Shown piece by piece: positions 1 through 6,226 of a stretch of DNA of 6,514 nucleotides. The stretch is taken from positions 1 to 6,514 of the forward strand of contig JBFICP010000187.1 in the NCBI GenBank assembly GCA_041581935.1, read 5' to 3'. Under the pieces are notes generated by a model, which saw only the letters and a list, made by a program, of their open reading frames with translations, had not been told where the DNA came from and ran no database searches. Position 1 is the stretch's first letter; each line of letters begins with the position of its first letter. The position numbers and the translations under genes were made by a program. This stretch comes from JAABYT01 sp041581935 (GTDB lineage Bacteria; Pseudomonadota; Gammaproteobacteria; HK1).

Positions 1-63
1 AACGGCACGTGCGGCCGTCTGCACTCGACGCCGGATGTGGTCTGGAAAACTGGTTATTCTCAT
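1..63 (-). CDS. N-terminus of an unidentified protein, cut by the left edge
   Basis: An ATG at 63-61 opens a minus-strand frame that stays open to base 1 (21 codons, beginning MRITSFPDHI). The support is its ribosome-binding site: GGAGGG (complement of 71-76) lies seven bases before the ATG, within a purine-rich run, GGAGGGAGGGG. The visible peptide is basic and arginine-rich, with no signal peptide or recognisable motif, so no function can be given. A hairpin-forming inverted repeat (94-126) lies about 30 bases upstream, in the probable leader or promoter. The start looks real because of the spacing and strength of the Shine-Dalgarno sequence. The gene identity is unknown. Confidence 0.5.
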   Translation of the reverse strand, partial: MRITSFPDHIRRRVQTAARAV

Positions 64-70
64 CACCCCT

Positions 71-76
71 CCCTCC
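71..76 (-). promoter_or_regulatory. Strong Shine-Dalgarno of the left-edge gene
   Basis: The minus strand reads GGAGGG here with seven bases to the ATG at 63. It is a near-ideal anti-16S match and the main reason for calling the truncated gene. Confidence 0.5.
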
Positions 77-93
77 AGTGTTGTTATATGCGG

Positions 94-126
94 TTCTCGG
101 CACGAAGCGCGCTGTCGATCCGAGAA
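94..126. repeat. Inverted repeat upstream of the left-edge gene
   Basis: TTCTCGG (94-100) and CCGAGAA (120-126) are perfect 7-bp inverted arms. Inside them CGA (103-105) can pair with TCG (115-117), and the middle holds the palindrome AGCGCGCT (106-113). Depending on where transcription starts, this could be an operator or a leader-RNA hairpin for the minus-strand gene starting at 63. There is no T-tract, so it is not a canonical terminator. Confidence 0.4.
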
Positions 127-232
127 TTCACCCCGAGACGGGCCTGACGGCGCGATGCCGACACGGAAATCGAGCGTCAGGCGACCTGAACGGCGACCAA
201 AATAACACCGGTCGGGACGTCATGGAAATCCA

Positions 233-706
233 TTAATTCTGCGAATCCATCGATTCAGTCGATATCAAGCTGCCGGCGGCCCGGACCGAAAGCCCGGCCT
301 GCGGTCGGTCCTCGAGGCGCAGGAGGCTCGTCACCGCTACTGCCGGCACCGAGCCGTCCCGCAGGGGATCCCGTCGCCGTCTGCGCCGATTCGCGAGACC
401 GAAATCGTCACGCGAGGCGATGGCTTCCGCACGGGAGCGCATCTCCCGGCGCAATCGCTTGCTGGCGCCCGCGCGCGCCGTTCGCGGCGACGATTTCAAA
501 GCCTCGCCGGTATCCCGCTCTGCCACCGACCCGCTCGAGACGCGCGCGGCGCGCTCCGACTCAACGACGATGCTGTCGCTGTCCTTGACGCGATAACGCG
601 TTATGCGACCGCACTCGCGACTATCCGTTGAGAAGCCATGACCGGATCGGCCATCGCCGGAGCGCGAGCGTGAGGGGACGCCAAGTCGCCTACGAGGGCA
701 ATCCAT
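233..706 (-). CDS. Doubtful hypothetical ORF, possibly a decayed gene
   Basis: This 157-residue frame matches no family I recognise. The product is rich in Arg, Ser and Ala with a run of six arginines near residues 108-113, and it lacks a signal peptide, membrane segment or motif. The ATG at 706 has no Shine-Dalgarno. From about 590 down to 233, however, third codon positions are about 80% G+C by hand count, higher than the first and second positions. That is the pattern of a real gene in GC-rich DNA. Between 600 and 706 this signal is lost, while a neighbouring minus-strand frame (open down to a stop at 601) looks somewhat more protein-like there. One reading is an old gene split by a frameshift near 600; another is chance openness. 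No good homology can be claimed. Confidence 0.22.
   Translation of the reverse strand: MDCPRRRLGVPSRSRSGDGRSGHGFSTDSRECGRITRYRVKDSDSIVVESERAARVSSGSVAERDTGEALKSSPRTARAGASKRLRREMRSRAEAIASRDDFGLANRRRRRRDPLRDGSVPAVAVTSLLRLEDRPQAGLSVRAAGSLISTESMDSQN
593..604. repeat. Perfect 12-bp palindrome ATAACGCGTTAT
   Basis: ATAACG followed directly by CGTTAT makes a perfect dyad. It lies where the coding-like signal of the minus-strand frame changes and two bases before the stop of the adjacent frame at 601. It could be a protein-binding site or chance; no function is evident. Confidence 0.3.
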
Positions 707-770
707 TCGTTGGCCGACGCCTCGGACACGCTTCTTCGCAAGGCCCGCTTGATTACCACTGAGTCGCTAG

Positions 771-786
771 TGTGAGAAATCTCACA
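771..786. repeat. Operator-like inverted repeat TGTGAGA-AA-TCTCACA
   Basis: Two perfect 7-bp arms are separated by two bases, a compact dyad of the size bound by dimeric helix-turn-helix regulators. It sits about 300 bases before the FHA gene start and in no convincing gene. The short spacing argues against an RNA hairpin and for a DNA-binding site. The regulator is unknown. Confidence 0.4.
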
Positions 787-926
787 TCCAGTCACTTCCA
801 ATGGGCAGACCATGTCAATCAATCCTAAAGCGTTTCCGGTTTCGAAGTCAGACGACCGGCATCGGAGCCGAACGCAAAGCACCTGAGGCGTTGATAACAA
901 AGGCAATTTCGACCTCAGATGATGTT

Positions 927-953
927 CATGATGACTTGGGTGGGATCATCATG
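927..953. repeat. 8-bp inverted repeat CATGATGA / TCATCATG upstream of the FHA gene
   Basis: CATGATGA (927-934) and TCATCATG (946-953) are perfect inverted arms around an 11-base spacer that is rich in G and T. The arm centres are about two helical turns apart, as for a dimeric regulator. A TTGACA hexamer follows at 957-962, but no good -10 lies 16-18 bases after it. It is a candidate control site for the FHA gene starting at 1087. Confidence 0.35.
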
Positions 954-1008
954 CGATTGACACCAGAAACGTCTCGAGCACCGACAATCGCTGAAGCGGC
1001 GAATGTTC

Positions 1009-1014
1009 TATACT
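1009..1014 (+). promoter_or_regulatory. Possible -10 element of the FHA gene promoter
   Basis: TATACT matches five of six bases of the sigma70 -10 consensus and lies 72 bases before the FHA start codon. No good -35 hexamer is found 16-18 bases upstream, so it would need an activator or be weak. The nearest TTGACA (957-962) is too far away to pair with it. Confidence 0.25.
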
Positions 1015-1072
1015 TGGCATTGCTGCCTTCGCTGATATGTGTGCTCTGTGCAATGGAAAATTGCACAATCAA

Positions 1073-1078
1073 AAGGAG
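1073..1078 (+). promoter_or_regulatory. Shine-Dalgarno of the FHA gene (decides the start)
   Basis: AAGGAG lies eight bases before the ATG at 1087. This selects 1087 over the in-frame ATG at 1039, which has no such site and would add 16 residues outside the FHA fold. Confidence 0.75.
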
Positions 1079-1086
1079 TTGGGACG

Positions 1087-1530
1087 ATGAGTACGGATGA
1101 GGTAGTTCTGCGCGCGTTGACACCGGAAGCCGAGGACGCCCTCGGCGGTTCGTCGGAAGTTCCGATTCGCGCTTACCCTTTTCGCGTCGGCCGCGAGTCG
1201 AAGGACGAGACCAGCGTTCTCGGATTCCGCGCGCCCGACCGAACACTGATGATTCGTGACGTCAAGAACCAGCTGCATTTACGCGATACCGGTGAGCTCA
1301 AGACCATATCCCGCGAACATTTTCAGATCGAGCAAGACCCCCAGGGCGGATACGTGCTGAAGGATCGGGGCAGCGTCTGCGGCACGGTGGTGGGTGGCAA
1401 TCTCATCGGTGGAGGCCGTAAGGGCGGCACCTGCCCGCTATTGGACGGGAGCGTGATTGTCGTGGGCGGACCCGAATCGCCTTACGCGTTCAGGTTTATC
1501 ATTGCGAGGGAGCCAAGGTCCAAAGGATGA
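1087..1530 (+). CDS. Small stand-alone FHA-domain protein
   Basis: This 147-residue protein is essentially one forkhead-associated domain, a beta-sandwich that binds phosphothreonine peptides. The hallmarks are visible in order: Gly35-Arg36 after the strand YPFRV, Ser75-Arg-Glu-His78 with Phe79, then DRGS (93-96) and Gly99-Thr100. The usual Asn in the S-x-N-G-T turn is Cys98 here. A segment of about 25 residues precedes the domain. Between the GR motif and the SREH motif there is a longer stretch than usual (37-74), including an IRDVKNQLHL strand. There is no signal peptide or membrane helix, so it is probably cytosolic. The start at 1087 is set by AAGGAG eight bases upstream. The gene stands alone and converges on soeC; no kinase, phosphatase or secretion gene is visible, so the partner and process are unknown. 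FHA membership is confident; any link to sulfite oxidation is unsupported. Confidence 0.85.
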   Translation: MSTDEVVLRALTPEAEDALGGSSEVPIRAYPFRVGRESKDETSVLGFRAPDRTLMIRDVKNQLHLRDTGELKTISREHFQIEQDPQGGYVLKDRGSVCGTVVGGNLIGGGRKGGTCPLLDGSVIVVGGPESPYAFRFIIAREPRSKG

Positions 1531-1540
1531 CCTAGACAGA

Positions 1541-1578
1541 GCCGGCCTGTTTGCAACCGGGATGCAAAAACGGCTGGC
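1541..1578 (+). terminator. Hairpin after the FHA gene, possible terminator
   Basis: GCCGGCC (1541-1547) pairs with GGCTGGC (1572-1578) with one G-U pair. Inside it TTTGCA (1550-1555) pairs perfectly with TGCAAA (1563-1568) around a 7-base loop. It begins 11 bases after the FHA stop codon. No T-tract follows, so it is not a canonical intrinsic terminator; it may stabilise the 3' end or assist Rho-dependent ending. Confidence 0.35.
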
Positions 1579-1642
1579 GCCGGCAAGCAGTCGAACACGC
1601 TTGTCTTGATGCGCGCCCACGGACAATCGGTATCGGTCGCCG

Positions 1643-1664
1643 CAAAGGCGGAATCACCGCTTTG
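1643..1664 (-). terminator. Hairpin downstream of soeC
   Basis: CAAAG-G-CGG (1643-1651) and CCGCTTTG (1657-1664) form an 8-bp stem with one bulged G and a 5-base loop, 15 bases after the soeC stop. Neither strand has a T-run directly after it, so intrinsic termination would be weak. Its place in the convergent gap fits an operon 3' end. Confidence 0.35.
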
Positions 1665-1670
1665 ACTCTT

Positions 1671-1688
1671 AAAATCCGTCATACGGAT
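1671..1688 (-). terminator. Short hairpin over the soeC stop codon, followed by T-tract
   Basis: On the minus strand ATCCGT-ATG-ACGGAT is a perfect 6-bp stem with a 3-base loop containing part of the soeC TGA, and the arm runs straight into TTTT. It has the shape of a small intrinsic terminator, but the stem is short and it overlaps the stop codon, which terminating ribosomes would cover. Confidence 0.3.
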
Positions 1689-2614
1689 ACTCGACCGTAG
1701 TAAAGGGCCACCACGTGGCGCGCTTCGGCGAAGAACAGCCACCGTTCGGCAACGACACCGACGGACACCGAAACCACCGCCAGCAGGGCGGCGGGTAGTT
1801 CAGGCAATGACCCGGCGGCGAGGCCGCCAAGAACCACGAACGGCACTGCAAAACCGAGAACGACGGTGATGCGACGCAGCTTGCGGATGTGCTTGCGGGC
1901 AATCGAGAAGCCCATCTCGCGCATGACCCAATTGTCGACGGTATGCGGTGCCTCCAATTGCCGCACCGTTCCGATGTGCCCAAGTGCCGTGGCGGTCCCG
2001 GGACTGCTCGACGGCGCTGCGGCGTCCACCGATCGCCAATAGAGGAGCTTGAGCGCGGCGGCCGATGCGATGCCGGCCAGCGCCACGTAGAGCAGCAGCC
2101 CGGGAATCTCCCCGACACCGGCAGCGACAGCGACCAGCCAGACCGCGCCGCTCGCCAAGCCGATGATCAGATACACCGGGGGCACGAGGCCGTGATGCCA
2201 CCGGGGTATGGTTTTCAGAGACGCGTAAATCATGGATGTGGAATAGATGGTGAGGATCGCCATGCCCGCGGTTATCGGGCCCCAGACGCCGGACAGCGCT
2301 TCGAAGTACAACCAGCTTGCGGCAAACAGGACCGCCGGTGCATAGGTCAGGCACGCGAGCACGCCTTCGCGCGACAACCACGCGCTGCGCCACTGGGAAA
2401 AAGCGCGCCATGCCCGCTCGGGGTGGTGAAGATGGAATGTCGAGGAGAGCAAACCGGCGGTGACGAGACCGAGGGCAAGCGCGAGGGCCACGCCGCCGAA
2501 CCATCGATCCGTGGGCAACAGGCCCGATGGTGCCAAAGCCCCCAGTAGCACCAGCATTCCGTATCCCGCCCCCGAGGCGGTCGTAAAAAAGATTACGGAC
2601 GCTGCGGGATGCAT
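1679..2614 (-). CDS. soeC: Sulfite:quinone oxidoreductase membrane anchor SoeC (NrfD/DmsC type)
   Basis: This 311-residue polytopic protein is the membrane subunit that anchors SoeAB and passes electrons to the quinone pool. Eight hydrophobic segments are visible, at roughly residues 7-28, 38-58, 85-104, 112-132, 146-166, 170-191, 250-270 and 275-295. A long hydrophilic loop (about 195-248) separates segments 6 and 7. Motifs I associate with the SoeC/DmsC group are HLHHPERAW (61-69) followed by QWRSAWLSREG, PRWHH (137-141), an APHT..NW stretch before helix 7, and ERWLFFAEARH near the C-terminus. No heme-binding role is claimed. The start at 2614 was chosen because it opens directly into the first helix and lies four bases after the soeB stop. 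The frame extends upstream to 2851 but there it only overlaps soeB. No strong Shine-Dalgarno is seen, so translation is probably coupled to soeB. Family and position make the assignment firm; quinone reduction is inferred from the family. Confidence 0.85.
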   Translation of the reverse strand: MHPAASVIFFTTASGAGYGMLVLLGALAPSGLLPTDRWFGGVALALALGLVTAGLLSSTFHLHHPERAWRAFSQWRSAWLSREGVLACLTYAPAVLFAASWLYFEALSGVWGPITAGMAILTIYSTSMIYASLKTIPRWHHGLVPPVYLIIGLASGAVWLVAVAAGVGEIPGLLLYVALAGIASAAALKLLYWRSVDAAAPSSSPGTATALGHIGTVRQLEAPHTVDNWVMREMGFSIARKHIRKLRRITVVLGFAVPFVVLGGLAAGSLPELPAALLAVVSVSVGVVAERWLFFAEARHVVALYYGRVSV

Positions 2615-2618
2615 GACG

Positions 2619-3374
2619 TTATCCGAGCCGCTCGAGCGCCTTGTCCAGCCAATCGAGCAGGCCGGCGGATCGAGAGCCCGCATTCCGGTCTGAATCGCCA
2701 CGCTGTGACGCGAAGCTCTCCAGGGGCTCGCGCTTCGCTCGCGGTGGCAGATACTTGTTGACGGGCTTCGTGCCCTGCTCCGGCATAAGGTCCATCCCGC
2801 CACGGGTCTGCACCAATCGACTGACGGAGGATTCAGGATCGTTGAGATCACCGAAGTGTCTCGCCCGCGTCGGGCAGGCCCGCACGCACGCAGGCTCGCG
2901 ATCGATCTCGGGCAGGTTTTCGTTATAGATTCGGTCGATGCACAGGGTGCATTTCTTCATCACCCCCGCCCGCTGATCCATCTCCCGGGCACCATAAGGG
3001 CAACTCCAGGCGCACAAACCGCATCCGATGCACCAATCCTCGTTGACGAGCACGATGCCATCCTCGACGCGTTTGTAGCTGGCGCCGGTGGGGCATACCG
3101 TCACGCAGGGAGCGTTCTCACAATGAAGACAGGAGCGTGGGAAATGCACGATCTGTGCCGGCGCGTCGGAAGGTGTCACCTCATAGGTGTGCACGCGATT
3201 GAGCCAGCTGCCCGTCGGCTCATCGCCGTAGGGCTCCTGATCGGATAGGGCCGCGCCGTAGCCTGACGTGTTCCATTCCTTGCAGGAGACCACGCAAGCA
3301 TGGCAACCGACACAGATATCCAGATCGATGACGAGCCCGAGCTTACGCGCCGTGCCCTTGGGCAGGCTGGTCAT
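2619..3374 (-). CDS. soeB: Sulfite:quinone oxidoreductase iron-sulfur subunit SoeB
   Basis: This 251-residue ferredoxin-like subunit carries electrons from the SoeA cofactor to SoeC. It has the complete set of 16 cysteines for four [4Fe-4S] clusters: C21/24/27/31 (CVGCHACVVSCKEWN), C82/85/90/94 (CLHCENAPCVTVCPTG), C115/118/121/125 (CIGCGLCAWSCPYG) and C142/145/163/167. This is the DmsB/PsrB/SoeB arrangement. There is no Tat or Sec signal, consistent with a cytoplasmic location. The C-terminal tail of about 35 residues is polar and apparently unstructured, ending in an amphipathic LLDWLDKALERL. Two ATGs are possible. The one at 3383 directly abuts the Shine-Dalgarno TGAGGA, leaving no spacer. 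The one at 3374 lies nine bases after it, overlaps the soeA stop as ATGA and gives the N-terminus MTSLPKG, so I chose 3374. Dependence on soeA translation is likely. Confidence 0.9.
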   Translation of the reverse strand: MTSLPKGTARKLGLVIDLDICVGCHACVVSCKEWNTSGYGAALSDQEPYGDEPTGSWLNRVHTYEVTPSDAPAQIVHFPRSCLHCENAPCVTVCPTGASYKRVEDGIVLVNEDWCIGCGLCAWSCPYGAREMDQRAGVMKKCTLCIDRIYNENLPEIDREPACVRACPTRARHFGDLNDPESSVSRLVQTRGGMDLMPEQGTKPVNKYLPPRAKREPLESFASQRGDSDRNAGSRSAGLLDWLDKALERLG

Positions 3375-6226
3375 GTGGACCATTCCTCACCGTAGGCGAC
3401 TTCCTCGGGACCCTCGCCGACGGGCGAGATCTGGCGCGTAAAGCGAGGCTCGCATTCGCTTGCCTCGCCCTGCGCCTTCTCGATGCGCACGCGCAGGTCA
3501 TACCATGCCCCCTGTCCGGTAATGGGATCGGAGTTCGACCACCTGAGGCCGTCACCCCTGGGAGGTAACAGCTCGTGAATGAGATGATTGAGCAGGAAAC
3601 CCTTGGTCGATTCCGGTGCCGTCGGCGTCAGGGCCCAGGCCCCTTTGCGCTTGCCGATGGCGTTCCACGTCCATAGTGTTTTCGCGTTGAGCGCGTTCAT
3701 CCGCGCCACCGGCACCTTGATCCGCCCGTGGTGGGAAATGACCCAAGCCCAGTCGCCGTCCTCGAGGCCTACCGCGTCGCACACTTCACCGGGCACGTAC
3801 AACGGGTTGCGGCCGTGGATCTGTCTCAGCCAGGCATTCTGGGTGCCCCAGGAATGGTACATGGCCGCCGGTCGTTGGGTGATGGCGTGCAGTGGGAATT
3901 TCCCGAGCTTCCCGGATTCGCTGAGAAGCTCTTGCTCGAACGGCGCGTACCATTTCGGCAGCGGATCGAAGGTTTCGCGAATGCGCTCGCGCAGGTGCTC
4001 GGGCGGGATCCGCTCGCCGTGACCCTCCGCGGCGCGTTGAAACTTGGCCAGGGGTTCGAGATAAAGCGCGAAGGTCACCGGATGCGGGCGGTCGAAAAAG
4101 CCCATCGAGACCGCCCACTCCTGATAGGCGAGATTGGCGTGTTTGAAAAACTGTGCCTCTTCGGGAATGTTCTCAATCCAGAATCCGCCGTTGTCGATGT
4201 AACGCTCGAGCTGGCTCGAATTGGGCTCGCCGCGCCCACGCGCGCGCGCGTCCGTGCCGCGAAAGCCGGCCAGCGGTCCGACGCCCGGCTTGCGCTCGTG
4301 GTTGACGATGTAGTCCGCGTAATCGGTGTAACGCGGGCTGCCGTCGGCAGTCACCATGCCGGCGAGTCCGAGCCGGGCGCCCAGATCCAGAAGCACGCTC
4401 TGAAATCCGCGGACGTCGCGGTCCGGTTCCACCACCGGCCATCGGATGGCGTCGGCGGCCGCGTCGGGCTCCGAAATCGGTCGGTCGAGAAGGGATATGC
4501 AGTCGTGCCGCTCGAGGTAAGTGGTGTCGGGAAGAATCAGATCGGCATAGGCCACCATCTCCGAAGAGTAGGCGTCGGAGTAGATGATCTTCGGAATGAC
4601 GTACGAGCCGTCATCGTGCTTTGCCGAAAGCATCTCCATCACGCCTTTTGTATTCATGGTCGAATTCCAGGACATGTTGGCCATGTACATGAACAACACT
4701 TCGATGGAATACGGATCGCCGTGATAGGCGTTGGAGATCACCATGTGCATGAGGCCATGCACCGACAGCGGGTTCTCCCAGGAGAAAGCCTTGTCGATTC
4801 GTAACGGTGAGCCATCGTCGTTCAACAGAAGATGCTCAGGCCCGTGCGGGTATCCGAGGTGCGGACCCGCCAGAGGCTGGTTCGGCTGGAACTCCGCGTT
4901 GGGAGTCGGATGCGCCGAGACAGGCTTCGGGTACGGTGGTTTGAAGCGGAAGCCACCGGGACATTCGACCGACCCCAGCAGTATTTGCAGCAGGTGTAAC
5001 GCCCGACAGGTTTGAAAGCCGTTCGAGTGCGCCGAGATCCCTCGCATGGCATGGAAGCTGACCGGGCGACCGATCATCGTCGTGTGCTGCTCGCCGTAAA
5101 CGTCGGTCCAGGGCCGCTCCAAGACGATCGCTTCATCGAACGCGACCCTCGCAAGCTCGGCCGCCAGGCGTTGCGTCTGACCGGCGGGGACGCCGGTCGT
5201 CTCGGCGGTCGTCTCCGGCGCATACGCCGGGTGTGAATATTTGCCGGCCAGTAGCTCGAATACCGGGCGGGCGCTGCGCCCGTCGGGGAGGCGGAATGTT
5301 CCTTGGAGCGCCGCATTCCGGCGCACGCTCTTGGCCGGGGCGACGCCGCCGTTGTTACGGTCGGCGGCCAGCGGCTCGGCATTGGCGTCCCGCGCGAACA
5401 GCCCATTGTCGGGGGCGCCGGAATCCTGAATCACCAACCAGCCCGCGTTGGTGTAACGCAACAGGTAGTCGAGGTCGACGCGACCGGCTTCCAGCAGCTC
5501 GTGAATCATCGACAGGATGAACAGACCGTCGGTTCCCGGAGTTATCGGCACCCACTCGTCGGCCACTGCGTTGTAGCCCGTGCGCACCGGATTCACGCCG
5601 ACAATCTTCGCGCCGCGCGCCTTGAGCCGAGACAGTCCCAGCTTGATCGGGTTCGAGTCATGGTCCTCGGCGACGCCAAATATCATGAACATCCGGGTGC
5701 GTTCCCAATCGGGCTGTCCGAATTCCCAGAACGATCCGCCCATGGTGTAGATGCCCGCCGCGGCCATGTTCACGGAGCAGAACCCGCCGTGGGCCGCGTA
5801 GTTTGGCGTTCCGTACTGTTGCGCCCACCAGCTCGTCAGCGCCTGGCTCTGGTCACGACCGGTGAAGAATGCGAGCTTCCTGGGGTTTCGCGCGCGCACG
5901 CTGGCCAACCATGAAACCGCCTTGTCCAGCGCTTCGTCCCACGAGATCTCTTCGAACTTTCCCTCGCCCCGTTCGCCAATTCGCAGCAATGGCGTGCGCA
6001 GCCGCGACGGCGCATAGTGCTGCATGATTCCGGCGGAACCCTTCGCGCAGAGCACGCCGTTGTTCACGGGATGATCGCGGTTACCTTCGATATAGCGAAC
6101 CCTGCCATCGCGCAAGTGCACGTTGATTCCGCAACGGCATGCGCACATATAGCAGGTGGTTCTGCGGATCTCGTCGGAGACTTTGGGTGAGCAGTCTAGG
6201 TACGGTTGTGAATGTTCGGCAGTCAT
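3371..6226 (-). CDS. soeA: Sulfite:quinone oxidoreductase molybdopterin catalytic subunit SoeA
   Basis: This 951-residue catalytic subunit belongs to the DMSO-reductase superfamily (PsrA/PhsA/SoeA branch). It is proposed to oxidise sulfite to sulfate at a molybdenum bis-pyranopterin guanine dinucleotide centre. Near the N-terminus a cluster motif C25-x2-C28-x3-C32-x27-C60 binds a [4Fe-4S] cluster, followed by the typical ISWDEAL (94-100). Cys150 in HGGFC (146-150) is the likely Mo ligand by analogy with polysulfide and thiosulfate reductases. The C-terminal dinucleotide-binding domain spans about 780-935, starting HAITQRPAAMYHSWGTQN. There is no twin-arginine signal, unlike periplasmic PsrA/PhsA reductases; this is the main sequence argument for the cytoplasmic enzyme SoeA. 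I chose the ATG at 6226. A TTG at 6283 in the same frame also has an upstream GAGG and would add 19 residues. The Shine-Dalgarno at 6226 is weak, and a short ORF overlaps it by ATGA. A PsrA/PhsA-like reductase is the main alternative. Confidence 0.88.
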   Translation of the reverse strand: MTAEHSQPYLDCSPKVSDEIRRTTCYMCACRCGINVHLRDGRVRYIEGNRDHPVNNGVLCAKGSAGIMQHYAPSRLRTPLLRIGERGEGKFEEISWDEALDKAVSWLASVRARNPRKLAFFTGRDQSQALTSWWAQQYGTPNYAAHGGFCSVNMAAAGIYTMGGSFWEFGQPDWERTRMFMIFGVAEDHDSNPIKLGLSRLKARGAKIVGVNPVRTGYNAVADEWVPITPGTDGLFILSMIHELLEAGRVDLDYLLRYTNAGWLVIQDSGAPDNGLFARDANAEPLAADRNNGGVAPAKSVRRNAALQGTFRLPDGRSARPVFELLAGKYSHPAYAPETTAETTGVPAGQTQRLAAELARVAFDEAIVLERPWTDVYGEQHTTMIGRPVSFHAMRGISAHSNGFQTCRALHLLQILLGSVECPGGFRFKPPYPKPVSAHPTPNAEFQPNQPLAGPHLGYPHGPEHLLLNDDGSPLRIDKAFSWENPLSVHGLMHMVISNAYHGDPYSIEVLFMYMANMSWNSTMNTKGVMEMLSAKHDDGSYVIPKIIYSDAYSSEMVAYADLILPDTTYLERHDCISLLDRPISEPDAAADAIRWPVVEPDRDVRGFQSVLLDLGARLGLAGMVTADGSPRYTDYADYIVNHERKPGVGPLAGFRGTDARARGRGEPNSSQLERYIDNGGFWIENIPEEAQFFKHANLAYQEWAVSMGFFDRPHPVTFALYLEPLAKFQRAAEGHGERIPPEHLRERIRETFDPLPKWYAPFEQELLSESGKLGKFPLHAITQRPAAMYHSWGTQNAWLRQIHGRNPLYVPGEVCDAVGLEDGDWAWVISHHGRIKVPVARMNALNAKTLWTWNAIGKRKGAWALTPTAPESTKGFLLNHLIHELLPPRGDGLRWSNSDPITGQGAWYDLRVRIEKAQGEASECEPRFTRQISPVGEGPEEVAYGEEWST
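3384..3389 (-). promoter_or_regulatory. Shine-Dalgarno of soeB inside soeA (decides the start)
   Basis: The minus strand reads TGAGGA, nine bases before the ATG at 3374 and directly adjacent to the ATG at 3383. The spacing favours 3374 as the soeB start. Confidence 0.6.

Larger units (their letters stand above)
64..1086. other. Kilobase without a confidently identifiable gene
   Basis: Between the left-edge gene and the FHA gene I find no frame with both a good start and a recognisable product. The stretch holds the doubtful minus-strand ORF at 233-706 and the inverted repeats at 94-126, 593-604, 771-786 and 927-953. Its last 300 bases (about 770-1070) are visibly more AT-rich than the rest of the window, as expected for a regulatory region. 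I see no tRNA, insertion-sequence ends or repeat array. Confidence 0.5.

Noticed and set aside
176..232. Minus-strand 18-codon frame starting MDFHDVPTGV
   Set aside because: There is no Shine-Dalgarno before it and no family resemblance; it is probably chance.
9..236. Plus-strand frame of 75 codons at the left edge
   Set aside because: It has no ribosome site or recognisable motif, and it is opposed by a minus-strand start with a strong Shine-Dalgarno.
601..906. Minus-strand frame of 101 codons read as an intact gene
   Set aside because: It needs a TTG start without a ribosome site and has no recognised domain. It is mentioned only as the possible upstream half of a broken gene.
801..1100. 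Plus-strand frame overlapping the FHA gene start
   Set aside because: It has no good ribosome site and a low-quality sequence, and it ends inside the well-supported FHA gene. An internal 49-codon version from 951 was also considered and rejected.
1889..2548. Plus-strand open frame of 219 codons antisense to soeC
   Set aside because: It is the shadow of a convincing eight-helix membrane gene and has no ribosome site or recognisable domain.
2615..2851. Upstream extension of the soeC frame
   Set aside because: It would overlap soeB by more than 230 bases and encode a polar, low-quality sequence before the first membrane helix. The ATG at 2614 fits the family.
3728..4804. Plus-strand open frame of 358 codons antisense to soeA
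   Set aside because: It lies wholly inside soeA, whose motifs are continuous and intact. Long antisense frames are expected opposite GC-rich genes, and the product has no recognisable domain.
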